NCBI GenBank assembly: GCA_947178045.1
Contig: CAMWWR010000004.1
Span: forward strand, 1-15,543
Direction of reading: 5' to 3'
Source of the DNA: an uncultured Clostridia bacterium
GTDB taxonomy: Bacteria > Bacillota > Clostridia > Lachnospirales > Lachnospiraceae
Length of the DNA: 15,543 nt
Shown here: positions 1 to 6,806 of the stretch, piece by piece
Layout of the letters: every line of letters begins with the position of its first letter
Position numbering within the stretch: the stretch's first letter is position 1
Notes under the pieces: model-generated
The model's input: only the letters and a program-made list of their open reading frames with translations
What the model was told of the DNA's origin: nothing
The model's database searches: none
Translations under genes and position numbers: made by a program

Positions 1-355
1 CCGGCACCAGCGCTCTGAACTCTTTTTCCATAAAGTAATACAGGTCTGTCGGCTCTAAAAACGGGCGGAGCACCAACGTATCAAAAATGTCAAAAGAGAC
101 ATACTCGATTGCCTTATCCAGAATCGAAAGCTTCAGCTGCTCATACTGTTCATTCCAGGTCGTGGACACATCCGTAAAGAAATCATCCTCTTCCCGCGGA
201 ATTTCAAACTCCGTCTTCTCGAAGAAATCAAGAAAATCCCTCCGGATATTCTGCGCTTCCTTTGATCTTCCATCCGTGCTTGTTTTTACGGAACAGCTCC
301 ACCATCTGAAATATCTGTCCTTCAGGCTCCGGTATTTCTTCTCATATTTTTTCAA
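1..355 (-). CDS. HAD-like (COG5610-type) domain, downstream part of a frameshifted GT2-HAD gene, cut by left edge
   Basis: This frame is open from the left edge to about 400 and has no stop. It carries the HAD motif I, VSFDIFDTLVLRP, at about 60-100, typical of the COG5610 predicted hydrolases found in polysaccharide clusters, where the two Asp would be nucleophile and acid/base. Upstream the frame reads EKKYRSLKDRYFRWW, which continues the GT2 domain encoded just before it (GVFEK then YEKKY). Removing one A from the A6 run (plus-strand T6, 347-352) joins both into one protein, so this is probably the second half of a GT2-HAD fusion. An alternative is reinitiation at TTG (355-353), which has AAGGGAG just upstream and overlaps the GT2 stop; the spacing is poor. 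The later HAD motifs lie outside the window. The specific substrate is unknown. Confidence 0.7.
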   Translation of the reverse strand, partial: MKKYEKKYRSLKDRYFRWWSCSVKTSTDGRSKEAQNIRRDFLDFFEKTEFEIPREEDDFFTDVSTTWNEQYEQLKLSILDKAIEYVSFDIFDTLVLRPFLEPTDLYYFMEKEFRALVP

Positions 356-1214
356 ACACTCCCTTTTCCTGCAGGAATGTCTTGACAAATTCAAAAGATT
401 TTTTCAAATCCTCCACATTCTTTTTTATCTTTTCCAATCCGCCGGTTGCAATCGTGGAGGAATTTTGATTTCGGTAATAAAAATATCCATCGTGATCGGA
501 ATACGCCAACTTCTCTGCATGGTAATGAAGCACTACCGAAAATGCAAGATCCTCCGTCATAACAAAATGCTGCTTCAGCATTCTGAAATGCGGCAGGCTC
601 TGCTCCCATATTCTCCGGGAATACAGCTTGTTCCAGATTGTATGCTTGGAAAAACACATTCCCTCATTTTCCATCAGAGAATCCAGCACGGCTTCTCCCC
701 GCAGGCTCTCTCTTGACCTTGCGGCAAAATAATAGGTATTATAAATATACTTGTTGTGATTTTCATCCTCGCAGATCGTATTTCCCATAACAATATCTGC
801 ATCCGTCTCTTCGGCCTTTTTCACAAGAAGCCGAAACCAATCCACGCTGACGGTATCATCGCTGTCCACAAAAGCGATATACTCCCCATGGGAGGCCTCC
901 ACTCCCGCTACTCTTGCACAAAAGAGCCCGCTGTTTTTCTCCTGGACAACACACCGCATCCTCCTGTCCTTCTGCATGAGCCGGTTTATAATATCTGCAG
1001 AGCCGTCCGTGCTCCCGTCGTTTACCACAATGATCTCCATATCCTGATAAGTCTGCCTGCAAATGCTGTTTAGACAGTTTTCCAGGTATTTTTCTGTATT
1101 ATATACCGGTACGATCACCGAAAGCTTCGGCCGTGCTGCACTTTCTTTCACTGTTCCGCCAATGTCCGAACTTTTCTCTGTTTCCGCGGCTTTCCCTTGC
1201 TTCGTTTCTTCCAT
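342..1214 (-). CDS. Glycosyltransferase family 2, N-terminal part of a frameshifted GT2-HAD fusion
   Basis: GT-A fold family 2 glycosyltransferase, expected to transfer a sugar from a nucleotide-sugar donor to a growing surface glycan at the inner membrane face. Residues 29-130 hold the GT2 core: LSVIVPVYNTEKYLENCL, the VNDGSTD nucleotide-binding segment (64-70), and the metal-binding DSD (117-119, FVDSDD). The conserved ED pair sits at 221-222 (MTEDLAF). The first 28 residues are a charged linker. The start at 1214 has AGGAAA about 9 nt upstream. The frame ends at residue 290 (GVFEKI, stop 344-342), where the next frame over continues family-like sequence into a HAD-like domain, so the stop is probably caused by an extra A in the A6 run at 347-352. 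It follows the ABC ATPase by 29 nt in the same operon. The sugar specificity cannot be told. Confidence 0.85.
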   Translation of the reverse strand: MEETKQGKAAETEKSSDIGGTVKESAARPKLSVIVPVYNTEKYLENCLNSICRQTYQDMEIIVVNDGSTDGSADIINRLMQKDRRMRCVVQEKNSGLFCARVAGVEASHGEYIAFVDSDDTVSVDWFRLLVKKAEETDADIVMGNTICEDENHNKYIYNTYYFAARSRESLRGEAVLDSLMENEGMCFSKHTIWNKLYSRRIWEQSLPHFRMLKQHFVMTEDLAFSVVLHYHAEKLAYSDHDGYFYYRNQNSSTIATGGLEKIKKNVEDLKKSFEFVKTFLQEKGVFEKI

Positions 1215-1243
1215 GTTATGCTTTTCCTGCCTCCTGTGAATCC

Positions 1244-2011
1244 CTATTTCTTTCTCCCGTTCTGATATTTCCTGTACCCTTCACATACTTCTCTTACAGC
1301 ACCGGCCATCTGCATTTTTCCCTTTTCGATCCAGACGGCATAATTGCAGTTCTTTAAAATAACATCCATCGAATGGGTTACGATCAGCACCGTCGCGCCG
1401 CCATGGATCATCTCCTGAATCCGCTGCTCGCTCTTTTTCCGGAAGAACATGTCTCCGACGCTCAGCACCTCGTCCAAAATCAGAATCTCCGGCGTATCCC
1501 TCATCGTGGCGATGGCGAAGCCAAGGCGCGAGACCATCCCGGAAGAAAAGTTTTTCATTCGTTCGCCCATAAAGCCTTCCAGCTCCGCAAAGGCTACAAT
1601 GTCATCATACTTTTTATCTATGTATTCTCTGCTGTAGCCGATCAGCGCGCCGTTTAAATAGATGTTTTCCTTTGCCGTCAGCTCCATATCAAAGCCGGTG
1701 CCGAGCGTCAGAAGCTGTACCTTACTACGGTCGACTGCAACCGTCCCGCCGGTCGGCTCCAATGCCCCGGAAATAATTTTTAACAGCGTACTTTTTCCCG
1801 AACCGTTCGTCCCGATGATTCCGACAACATCGCCTTCTCTTGCCTGAAAACTGATATCATCCAGCGCATTCAGGATTCGGCTGCGGCTCTGGCTCCGGCG
1901 CTTCAGCGCCCGGATCAGAAATTCCTTCAGGCTGCCGGCCGCTTCCCCCGCAATCCGGAACTGCATGCTCACATGGCTCACATCTATTACGATTTGTTTT
2001 TCTTCTTTCAT
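1244..2011 (-). CDS. ABC transporter ATP-binding protein for polysaccharide/teichoic acid export (TagH/Wzt-like)
   Basis: Nucleotide-binding subunit of an ABC-2 exporter; with the permease encoded upstream it should drive export of a lipid-linked glycan across the membrane. Numbered from ATG 2011 (255 aa): Walker A GTNGSGKST (67-75), TagH/Wzt-type segment FDMELTAKENIYLNG (107-121), signature FSSGM (155-159), Walker B ILILDE (176-181) and H-loop His213 (VTHSM). It lacks the C-terminal carbohydrate-binding domain of long Wzt proteins, so it is the short type. The start is a judgement. ATG 2083 gives 24 extra Lys/Arg-rich residues, but its GGAGGA abuts the start codon. ATG 2011 has AAGGG 7 nt upstream and begins where the family usually begins (MKEEKQIVIDVSHVSMQF). 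The 3' end is 29 nt from the GT2 start. Confidence 0.9.
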   Translation of the reverse strand: MKEEKQIVIDVSHVSMQFRIAGEAAGSLKEFLIRALKRRSQSRSRILNALDDISFQAREGDVVGIIGTNGSGKSTLLKIISGALEPTGGTVAVDRSKVQLLTLGTGFDMELTAKENIYLNGALIGYSREYIDKKYDDIVAFAELEGFMGERMKNFSSGMVSRLGFAIATMRDTPEILILDEVLSVGDMFFRKKSEQRIQEMIHGGATVLIVTHSMDVILKNCNYAVWIEKGKMQMAGAVREVCEGYRKYQNGRKK

Positions 2012-2113
2012 TGCCCGGCCCTTCTCTTCAATTTCCTGCTTCCTTTCCTGTGTATTCCCCTTTCGTTTTCCTTTGCTGCTCATTCCTCCGCCCTTGCTGC
2101 CCGCCCCTTTTCT

Positions 2114-2141
2114 AAGGAAACGCTTTAATCAGCGTTTCCTT
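2114..2141. repeat. Inverted repeat, 11-bp perfect stem, between permease and ATPase genes
   Basis: The arms AAGGAAACGCT (2114-2124) and AGCGTTTCCTT (2131-2141) are perfect complements around a 6-nt loop. On the minus (sense) strand the hairpin is followed by purines, not a T run, so it is not an ordinary terminator for this operon. On the plus strand TTTT follows, but no plus-strand gene precedes it. It may be an intercistronic hairpin affecting mRNA stability or the permease:ATPase ratio; that is inference. Confidence 0.6.
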
Positions 2142-2164
2142 TTATCCTGATTTCCTTTTTTCGA

Positions 2165-2935
2165 TCAGATTCTCTGCAGCACTTTGCTCTGCGTTTTTCG
2201 AAAAACCAGTCTGCCGAGCAGATAGATTCCGGCGCTCCAGCAAAGCATCCGAAGCCATTCGGCCGTATTCGGCGGTTGCGCATATAACATGCTTTTTCTT
2301 GCCGATGAAATAAAATTGTAAATTGGATTCCGCAAAATAATCGCCTGCATCTGCGGTGTTGTGCTTTCCACCGGATAAAAGAGAGCCGACATATACATCC
2401 AAAGCATCAGCAGAATAGAATACAAATGCTTAATATCTCCAAATACTGTGTACAAATCAGAGAGCATATATCCCAGACCGAGCGAAAAGAAAAAGAGTCC
2501 CGCCACATACAGCAAAAGAAGCGGCATATAGGGGTTCGGCGGAATCCGGAATACCAGCAGCATAACAACAAACGCAATGAGGGAATAACCAAAATTTACA
2601 AGTGCCGTACAGCATCTGGACAGCGGAAAAATCGACATCGGCAGCTTCACCTTGATCAGCATCATTTTGTTGTCGACCAGAGAGGTCAGCGCGGCATTGG
2701 TCGATCCCGTAAAGAGCGACCATAAAATGCTTGCTGTCAGATAGTAAATTGGATAATTTTCAATATTCCTTTTAAACATCGTAGAGAAAATCAAGGACAT
2801 CACCGTCATCGACAGCAGCGGATTCAACACGCTCCACAGGATGCCCAGAAAGGATCTTGCATATTTTCTTTTTATTTCCCGTCCGGTCAGTTCCCGGATA
2901 ACAAACATATATTGCTTTATCTGTTCCCCGTTCAA
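2165..2935 (-). CDS. ABC-2 type permease for polysaccharide/teichoic acid export (TagG/Wzm-like)
   Basis: Membrane subunit of the ABC exporter that pairs with the ATPase encoded next. It has the family start pattern ELTGREIKRKYARSFLGILWSVLNPLLSM (15-43), then about six membrane segments near 32-53, 62-84, 106-129, 136-158, 170-190 and 228-245. Other family marks are KVKLPMSIFPLS and the YMSALFYPVE loop. I chose TTG 2935 as start (256 aa, family length): AAGGGAG lies about 10 nt upstream and the protein then opens about 15 residues before the first helix, as usual. ATG 2908 is the alternative. The frame stays open to 3151, but that extension runs through the upstream gene's 3' end and a hairpin repeat (2972-2993) and does not resemble the family, so I leave it out. 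Confidence 0.88.
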   Translation of the reverse strand: MNGEQIKQYMFVIRELTGREIKRKYARSFLGILWSVLNPLLSMTVMSLIFSTMFKRNIENYPIYYLTASILWSLFTGSTNAALTSLVDNKMMLIKVKLPMSIFPLSRCCTALVNFGYSLIAFVVMLLVFRIPPNPYMPLLLLYVAGLFFFSLGLGYMLSDLYTVFGDIKHLYSILLMLWMYMSALFYPVESTTPQMQAIILRNPIYNFISSARKSMLYAQPPNTAEWLRMLCWSAGIYLLGRLVFRKTQSKVLQRI

Positions 2936-2971
2936 AATCTCTGTTTCTCCCTTTTTATTTTTTCCGCGCGG

Positions 2972-2993
2972 TATCGCAGACCCGCCCGCGATA
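2972..2993 (-). repeat. REP-like hairpin repeat, copy 1
   Basis: On the minus strand the arms TATCGCGGG and GTCTGCGATA form a 9-bp stem (two G-T pairs) with a 4-nt loop. It lies in the 92-nt gap between the COG5610-like gene and the export permease, just before the permease ribosome site. It shares its core and the flank GCAGTATCGCGGGC with copies at 5402, 10840 and 10913; bases that differ between copies change on both sides of the stem. Confidence 0.65.
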
Positions 2994-3027
2994 CTGCATC
3001 CATGAGGAGCCTGAAAATTCCGGATTC

Positions 3028-4473
3028 TCAAACCTGATTGCTCCAGGCTCTGACCTGCTTTCGAAAGCAGCGTACCCACTGCAATACCCGGCAATGCCAC
3101 AGAACGCCTCTGCTTCTCCCACAAGCAAGCACCGTGCTTGCCTCCAGCCATGCGCTGCCCCTCTCCCGTGCGTCTGCCCTAAAATATTTTCTTTTTATCT
3201 GAGGCAAAAGCCTGTTTGCCTTTATTTCCGATTTACTCAGATCGGCTGCCAGTCTCTGATTTTCTTCTCCGATGACATCATCACAAAACACATAGCTTCC
3301 GTATTCCCCGGCCTCCTCCACTGTCGGACTTCCCATCAGCAGCGACAGGAGCCGCTCCGAGGTTTTCAGGAAACCGTGTTTTCTTTTCGTGTGCTGACGC
3401 TCCTGAGCCAGAGTTTTTTTCTTCCAAAGTCCTTCCCCCTGTCCGGGCAACACCCGCTCGCCCGGCTGTTCCCTCCGTTTTTTCAGCCGCTCTCCCAGCT
3501 TTTCTGCATATTCCGTAAAATAGGCGGTATGTTCCTCTGCTCTTGCGGCATTCGGGCTTGTCCGGCATACAAGCCTCGGCGCGTAGACTCCATTCTGAAA
3601 ACAATATCCTTCCGTCATCCCCTCCGGCGAGCTGCAGACACATTCAAAAAGGTTATTATTAAACGTTGTCTTCCGAAGCAATTTGTTTGTTGGTGAAAAA
3701 TACCAGGTGTGATAGGTGCTTCTGTCCACCCCCTCCGGATATTCGTACAATCCAAAATAATAGCCTTCAATTTCTCCCGTTTTTCCCGCATGGTTCAGCA
3801 AATGCCGAAACGACTGCTGAATGCTGCCCGACCAGCCGCTGTCTACCAAAGCGTACGGAACCCTGTCGAACATCCCCTCCTGTCTCAGATAGCCGATCGC
3901 CGCCGTATATGCCTGCCCGGAGCGCCTCGTCAGCTGTTCCATAAACTCTGTTGACGCTGCCAGCCTGTCCTTCAGCTTTTTCAGCTCAGGATGAGAAAGC
4001 TGCCTTTTGCAGTCCTCTATTGGAAGAAGCTCCGCCATCCGTTTTATTTCTTCCTGCTCAAAGATTCCTGCACGGTGAAATACGGTTTCCGCTGTTACAT
4101 AAATTCCTCCGAGACATAAGTAATCCAGAGCTGCTTCTCCCCGCACGGCGTATTCTGCCGCACGGAGCGCATACCTGGAGCAGTACAAATATCTGCATTC
4201 TAGCGGCAGCTCCAGCTTTTCGCAGAATGTTTTTGCAATCTGATACATCTGCCAGCCGTCGCGCGCCAGGAAATACAGCCGTTTCTTTCCCGATCGTTCC
4301 GCCTCCTGCAGCACCTGCAAAACATAGCCGCAGAGCACCGGAGCCAGCACAAACCACACCGCCGCTGCACGCACATTCTTTGTATACATTTCCATCGACA
4401 GCCCATAGAACAGCGGTTCTTTCCTGAGGCGTCTCTGATACTGCCGGATTCTTTTTTCCCATTCACTTTTCAT
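3028..4473 (-). CDS. COG5610-like polysaccharide-biosynthesis protein with FLARDG motif
   Basis: I recognise this as resembling the C-terminal region of the large COG5610 (HAD-type) proteins of Clostridia glycan clusters; its reaction is not established. Residues 64-80 read KRLYFLARDGWQMYQIA, followed by YLYCSRYALR (95-104). Later come ALVDSGWSGSIQQSF, a KTTFNNNLFECVCSSPEGMTEGY-type stretch, YVFCDDV and SAWLEAS near the end. The N-terminal HAD motif FDxFDT is absent. The start is ATG 4473 (481 aa), which overlaps the previous gene's stop by 11 nt (ATGAAAAGTGA), suggesting translational coupling. The frame is open to 4572, but that part lies over the neighbour gene. The last about 25 residues contain a perfect 16-bp DNA palindrome (3055-3070). 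The protein is probably cytoplasmic and acts on the same glycan as its neighbours. Confidence 0.75.
   Translation of the reverse strand: MKSEWEKRIRQYQRRLRKEPLFYGLSMEMYTKNVRAAAVWFVLAPVLCGYVLQVLQEAERSGKKRLYFLARDGWQMYQIAKTFCEKLELPLECRYLYCSRYALRAAEYAVRGEAALDYLCLGGIYVTAETVFHRAGIFEQEEIKRMAELLPIEDCKRQLSHPELKKLKDRLAASTEFMEQLTRRSGQAYTAAIGYLRQEGMFDRVPYALVDSGWSGSIQQSFRHLLNHAGKTGEIEGYYFGLYEYPEGVDRSTYHTWYFSPTNKLLRKTTFNNNLFECVCSSPEGMTEGYCFQNGVYAPRLVCRTSPNAARAEEHTAYFTEYAEKLGERLKKRREQPGERVLPGQGEGLWKKKTLAQERQHTKRKHGFLKTSERLLSLLMGSPTVEEAGEYGSYVFCDDVIGEENQRLAADLSKSEIKANRLLPQIKRKYFRADARERGSAWLEASTVLACGRSRGVLWHCRVLQWVRCFRKQVRAWSNQV
3055..3070. repeat. Perfect 16-bp palindrome
   Basis: CTGCTTTCGAAAGCAG is self-complementary over all 16 bases and lies near the 3' end of the COG5610-like gene, 16 nt or more before the hairpin repeat region. 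A second inverted repeat, CAAGCAC/GTGCTTG around one base, lies at 3126-3140. Both could fold in the mRNA near the gene end; no function is shown. Confidence 0.5.
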
Positions 4474-5362
4474 CCGTTTCTTCTGCAAACTCTTTTCTTC
4501 CAATATTTTTTCCGCAAGCCCTCCTTCGCACAAATGCCTTTTCCCGCAAATGATACAGCCGCTTCGCTCCAAAAATCAGCCCTGACGGCACAATCCCGGC
4601 AACGACGGGCCGGAGTACATAGCACCAGCCAAACGGAAACAGCAGCTTCATTTCCCGGAAATTTCGATAGCGCAGCCTCATCTCATTCATCCGGTGCTTC
4701 CATTTCCGCTTCCGATATGCGTTTCTGTCCTCCCTGTAATAAAGCAGTTCCTTCTGCAAGTTGCAGCCGCGGCAGCCGGATTTCCACAGGCGCATAAACA
4801 GCTCATAATCCTCACACCGCCACGTCTCCTTCCCGGCCCGATAGTCTCCCTCCGTCTCAAAAACACTGCGCCGCACAAAAAGGCTTGGATGAATAAACGG
4901 TGAATACTTCAGGAAATCCCGCTTATCCGGCCATTCCGGCATCCGCCGGATGCCCCACACTCCCCTGTCATCCAGGAGCTTCGCATTGGATCCGGAAAAC
5001 GAAATCTCAGGATGTGCTTCCATAAATTCATATTGCACGGCAAAGCGTTCCGGCACACATACATCATCATCATCCATACGCGCAAGGTACTTTCCCCCTG
5101 CGACATCAATGCACATATTTAACGAATATGCCAGGCCGTGATTGAGCGGATTGTGAATTAATACGATCCGCTCATCCTGCCTCGCATATTGCTCCAGCTG
5201 CTCAAGCACCGCCGCGTCCGAGCCGTCACTGTAAATGATGAATTCAAAATCCCGGAAGGTCTGTTCTAAAACCGAGGTAATGCTTTCCTGCAGCCGCCCG
5301 GAATCCCACTGGTTATAAACGCCCATAATAACACTGATTTCCGGCCGCTTCTTTTCCTTCAT
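4463..5362 (-). CDS. Glycosyltransferase family 2 (EpsE-like)
   Basis: GT-A fold glycosyltransferase expected to add a sugar to the surface glycan intermediate. Numbered from ATG 5362 (299 aa): core PEISVIMGVYNQ (7-18), EFIIYSDGSDA (40-50), metal-binding Asp run RMDDDD (95-100), and the ED pair (184-185, CEDYELFMRLW). The C-terminal part 240-266 is hydrophobic with Pro and Gly (LLFPFGWCYVLRPVVAGIVP), suggesting membrane association. The start at 5362 has AAGGG about 10 nt upstream. ATG 5386 lies against a hairpin repeat and has only a weak site. Starts further up would translate the hairpin at 5402-5424. Its start overlaps the 3' end of the GT4 gene by 50 nt and its stop overlaps the next start by 11 nt, so the three are probably co-translated. 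The sugar is unknown. Confidence 0.87.
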   Translation of the reverse strand: MKEKKRPEISVIMGVYNQWDSGRLQESITSVLEQTFRDFEFIIYSDGSDAAVLEQLEQYARQDERIVLIHNPLNHGLAYSLNMCIDVAGGKYLARMDDDDVCVPERFAVQYEFMEAHPEISFSGSNAKLLDDRGVWGIRRMPEWPDKRDFLKYSPFIHPSLFVRRSVFETEGDYRAGKETWRCEDYELFMRLWKSGCRGCNLQKELLYYREDRNAYRKRKWKHRMNEMRLRYRNFREMKLLFPFGWCYVLRPVVAGIVPSGLIFGAKRLYHLREKAFVRRRACGKNIGRKEFAEETDEK

Positions 5363-6614
5363 GAGGCTTATCCCTTCTTTTGACATGCCTGCACCCGCGC
5401 ATACCGCAGGCCCTGCCCGCGATACGGCTTCGATAAAAAGCCGGAAAGCGCTTTTCTTTCCAGCTTTCCGCTCCTTCACATTTGTACACCCGCTCCATGA
5501 TCCGCGCCGTCTTGTCCAGCGCAAACTGCCCGGCCGTCCTTCTTCCCTCCTCCGACAGCCGCCGGCACAGTCCGGGATTTTCCATCAATAGTAAAAACGC
5601 CTCCGCATATTCCTCCGGTGCATTTCTTTTACAGACAAGGCCGTTCTCCCTGTGCCTTATATATTCCCTGCTGTCGCGCCGTTCCGATGTAACAAGCGGA
5701 AGTCCTGCCGCAAGCGCTTCCAGCGGAGCGAGCGCAAAGCCCTCCCGAACGGACGGGAAGGCAAAGGCATCCGCTGCCGTCAAAAGCTCCTGCAGATCAT
5801 TCCGGTAGCCTAAAAAACGAACCTGTCCGGCCACGCCAAGCTCCTCTGCCAGCCGCTCCAGAGATTCTCTGAGCGCCCCTTTCCCACAGATTCCAAGGCA
5901 TATCTGCTTCTGTCTCAGCATGGCAGCCGCCCGGATTAAGACCTGCTGGTTTTTGTTCCGGTTCAGCTCCCCCGCCGTCAGAATATAGAAACATTCCTCC
6001 GGAATTCCATGCTTTGCGCGGAGCTCTGCACGCTGCTCCTGCCTGCATTTCAGCTTTTCCGTGGAAAGTCCTACCCCCGGTATCCGTTCTGTTCTGCCCC
6101 CGTTTCGAAGAGGAAAATGCAATGCCCTTCGGTAATCCTCCTCATTCACAACAATCAGGCAGTCGGTCTTTTTCGCAAGCAGATATTCTGCCGGAAAATA
6201 CAGCAGCCAGCAGTAAAACGGCGCTCCCCGATAAAAATGAAAGCCATGCGCCGTATACAGGACAAATGGCTTTTTCCTCTGTACGGCAGCTGCCAGCCTC
6301 CCCAGCATGCCGCCCATCGGAGTATGACAGTGAAGCAGATCGAATCTCTCTTCCCGGATCAGCCTTCTGAGCTGCAAAAAAGCAGTAATGTTCCCTTTGA
6401 ATTGCAGCGGAGAACGGCGGATGGGCAGTGGATGCAATACAATATTTTTCTTCTGATACATTTTGTTTGTTTCCTTGTCAAGCTGTGTAAAATCCGCCGC
6501 ATAGTGAACTTCATAATTCATTTTCTGCAGAATTTCCACATCATTCCACTCAAACAATCGAAGGAAATTTCCCACGGTAGTAACAAACAAAGCTTTTTTC
6601 CCGGGTTGCATCAT
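5313..6614 (-). CDS. Glycosyltransferase family 4 (EpsD/CapM-like), with an unusual C-terminal tail
   Basis: GT-B fold retaining glycosyltransferase, first gene of the surface-glycan operon. Residues 4-40 are the N-terminal Rossmann half (KKALFVTTVGNF). Residues 94-150 hold the subfamily signature LLHCHTPMGGMLGRLAA, YTAHGFHFYRGAP and W..YFPAEYLLAKKTD. The donor-binding half follows (ILTAGELNRNKNQ, 211-223), with the EX7E motif E291-E299 (EGFALAPLE). The start is ATG 6614 or 6611, with AAAGGG and GGGAAG upstream; ATG 6686 lies inside the promoter/operator. The family normally ends near residue 379 (RIMERVYK). Here about 50 more residues are added, basic and Cys-rich, encoded partly by the hairpin repeat at 5402-5424, and the stop falls 50 nt inside the next gene. 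The tail is probably a by-product of the repeat. Linkage and sugar are unknown. Confidence 0.87.
   Translation of the reverse strand: MMQPGKKALFVTTVGNFLRLFEWNDVEILQKMNYEVHYAADFTQLDKETNKMYQKKNIVLHPLPIRRSPLQFKGNITAFLQLRRLIREERFDLLHCHTPMGGMLGRLAAAVQRKKPFVLYTAHGFHFYRGAPFYCWLLYFPAEYLLAKKTDCLIVVNEEDYRRALHFPLRNGGRTERIPGVGLSTEKLKCRQEQRAELRAKHGIPEECFYILTAGELNRNKNQQVLIRAAAMLRQKQICLGICGKGALRESLERLAEELGVAGQVRFLGYRNDLQELLTAADAFAFPSVREGFALAPLEALAAGLPLVTSERRDSREYIRHRENGLVCKRNAPEEYAEAFLLLMENPGLCRRLSEEGRRTAGQFALDKTARIMERVYKCEGAESWKEKRFPAFYRSRIAGRACGMRGCRHVKRRDKPHEGKEAAGNQCYYGRL
5402..5424 (-). repeat. REP-like hairpin repeat, copy 2
   Basis: On the minus strand the arms TATCGCGGGC and GCCTGCGGTA pair over 10 bp (two G-T pairs) around the loop AGG. 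It lies inside the tail of the GT4 gene and about 40 nt upstream of the GT2 start. Its downstream flank (GCGGTATG then CGGGT after two variable bases) matches the copy at 10840-10861. Confidence 0.65.
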
Positions 6615-6662
6615 TCTTCCCGCCCTTTCAAGGAATTTGCATATATACCAATATTCTGTATC

Positions 6663-6684
6663 GGTAAACCATTTAGAGTTTACC
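6663..6684. promoter_or_regulatory. Candidate operator: GGTAAAC-N8-GTTTACC palindrome
   Basis: A perfect 7-bp inverted repeat (GGTAAAC 6663-6669, GTTTACC 6678-6684) covers the -10 region of the minus-strand glycan promoter. A protein bound here would block RNA polymerase. The divergent XRE gene encodes the obvious candidate. The same arms occur in the terminator beyond the XRE gene (7214-7236). Binding is inferred. Confidence 0.55.
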
Positions 6685-6705
6685 ATCTATTGTTGTATTT
6701 TTCAA
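6677..6705 (-). promoter_or_regulatory. Promoter of the surface-glycan operon
   Basis: On the minus strand: -35 TTGAAA (6705-6700), a 17-nt spacer, -10 TAAACT (6682-6677). The -35 matches consensus in 5 of 6 bases and the -10 in 4 of 6. It leaves a leader of about 60 nt before the GT4 start at 6614, and the -10 lies in the palindrome 6663-6684. Confidence 0.55.
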
Positions 6706-6711
6706 GTATTT

Positions 6712-6728
6712 TTTCGCTGACAGCGAAA
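6712..6728. repeat. Palindrome TTTCGCTG-A-CAGCGAAA, possible second operator
   Basis: A perfect 8-bp inverted repeat with a one-base centre lies between the two divergent promoters, just upstream of the glycan operon's -35 and about 20 nt before the putative -35 of the XRE gene. Its size fits a dimeric HTH binding site; a DNA or RNA hairpin is also possible. Confidence 0.45.
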
Positions 6729-6746
6729 TTCTCTTCATTCTTCTGT

Positions 6747-6776
6747 TTGTTTATGTGTCCGTGGGAATAATATAAA
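6747..6776 (+). promoter_or_regulatory. Putative promoter of the XRE regulator gene
   Basis: TTGTTT (6747-6752), an 18-nt spacer and TATAAA (6771-6776) fit sigma-A loosely. This leaves about 25 nt to the start codon at 6807 and includes its AAAGGAG ribosome site. Confidence 0.4.
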
Positions 6777-6806
6777 ATAGAGATAATGCAAAAGGAGTCT
6801 GAAGCC

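Noticed and set aside
342..360. Programmed ribosomal frameshift at the A6 run
   Set aside because: Joining the frames needs a +1 shift (or -2), and no standard slippery heptamer, stimulatory stop context or downstream pseudoknot is evident. Indel or transcript slippage is simpler.
2936..3151. N-terminal extension of the export permease to ATG 3151
   Set aside because: It overlaps the 3' end of the COG5610-like gene, translates a hairpin repeat, and would add 72 residues foreign to the family. TTG 2935 has a good ribosome site.
4474..4572. Start of the COG5610-like gene at 4572
   Set aside because: It would overlap the GT2 gene by 110 nt. ATG 4473 gives a coupled ATG/TGA overlap of 11 nt and the usual start position before the conserved part.
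6009..6770. Plus-strand reading frame of 253 codons
   Set aside because: It is antisense to the GT4 gene and runs across the divergent promoter region. GT4 motifs on the minus strand are unambiguous.
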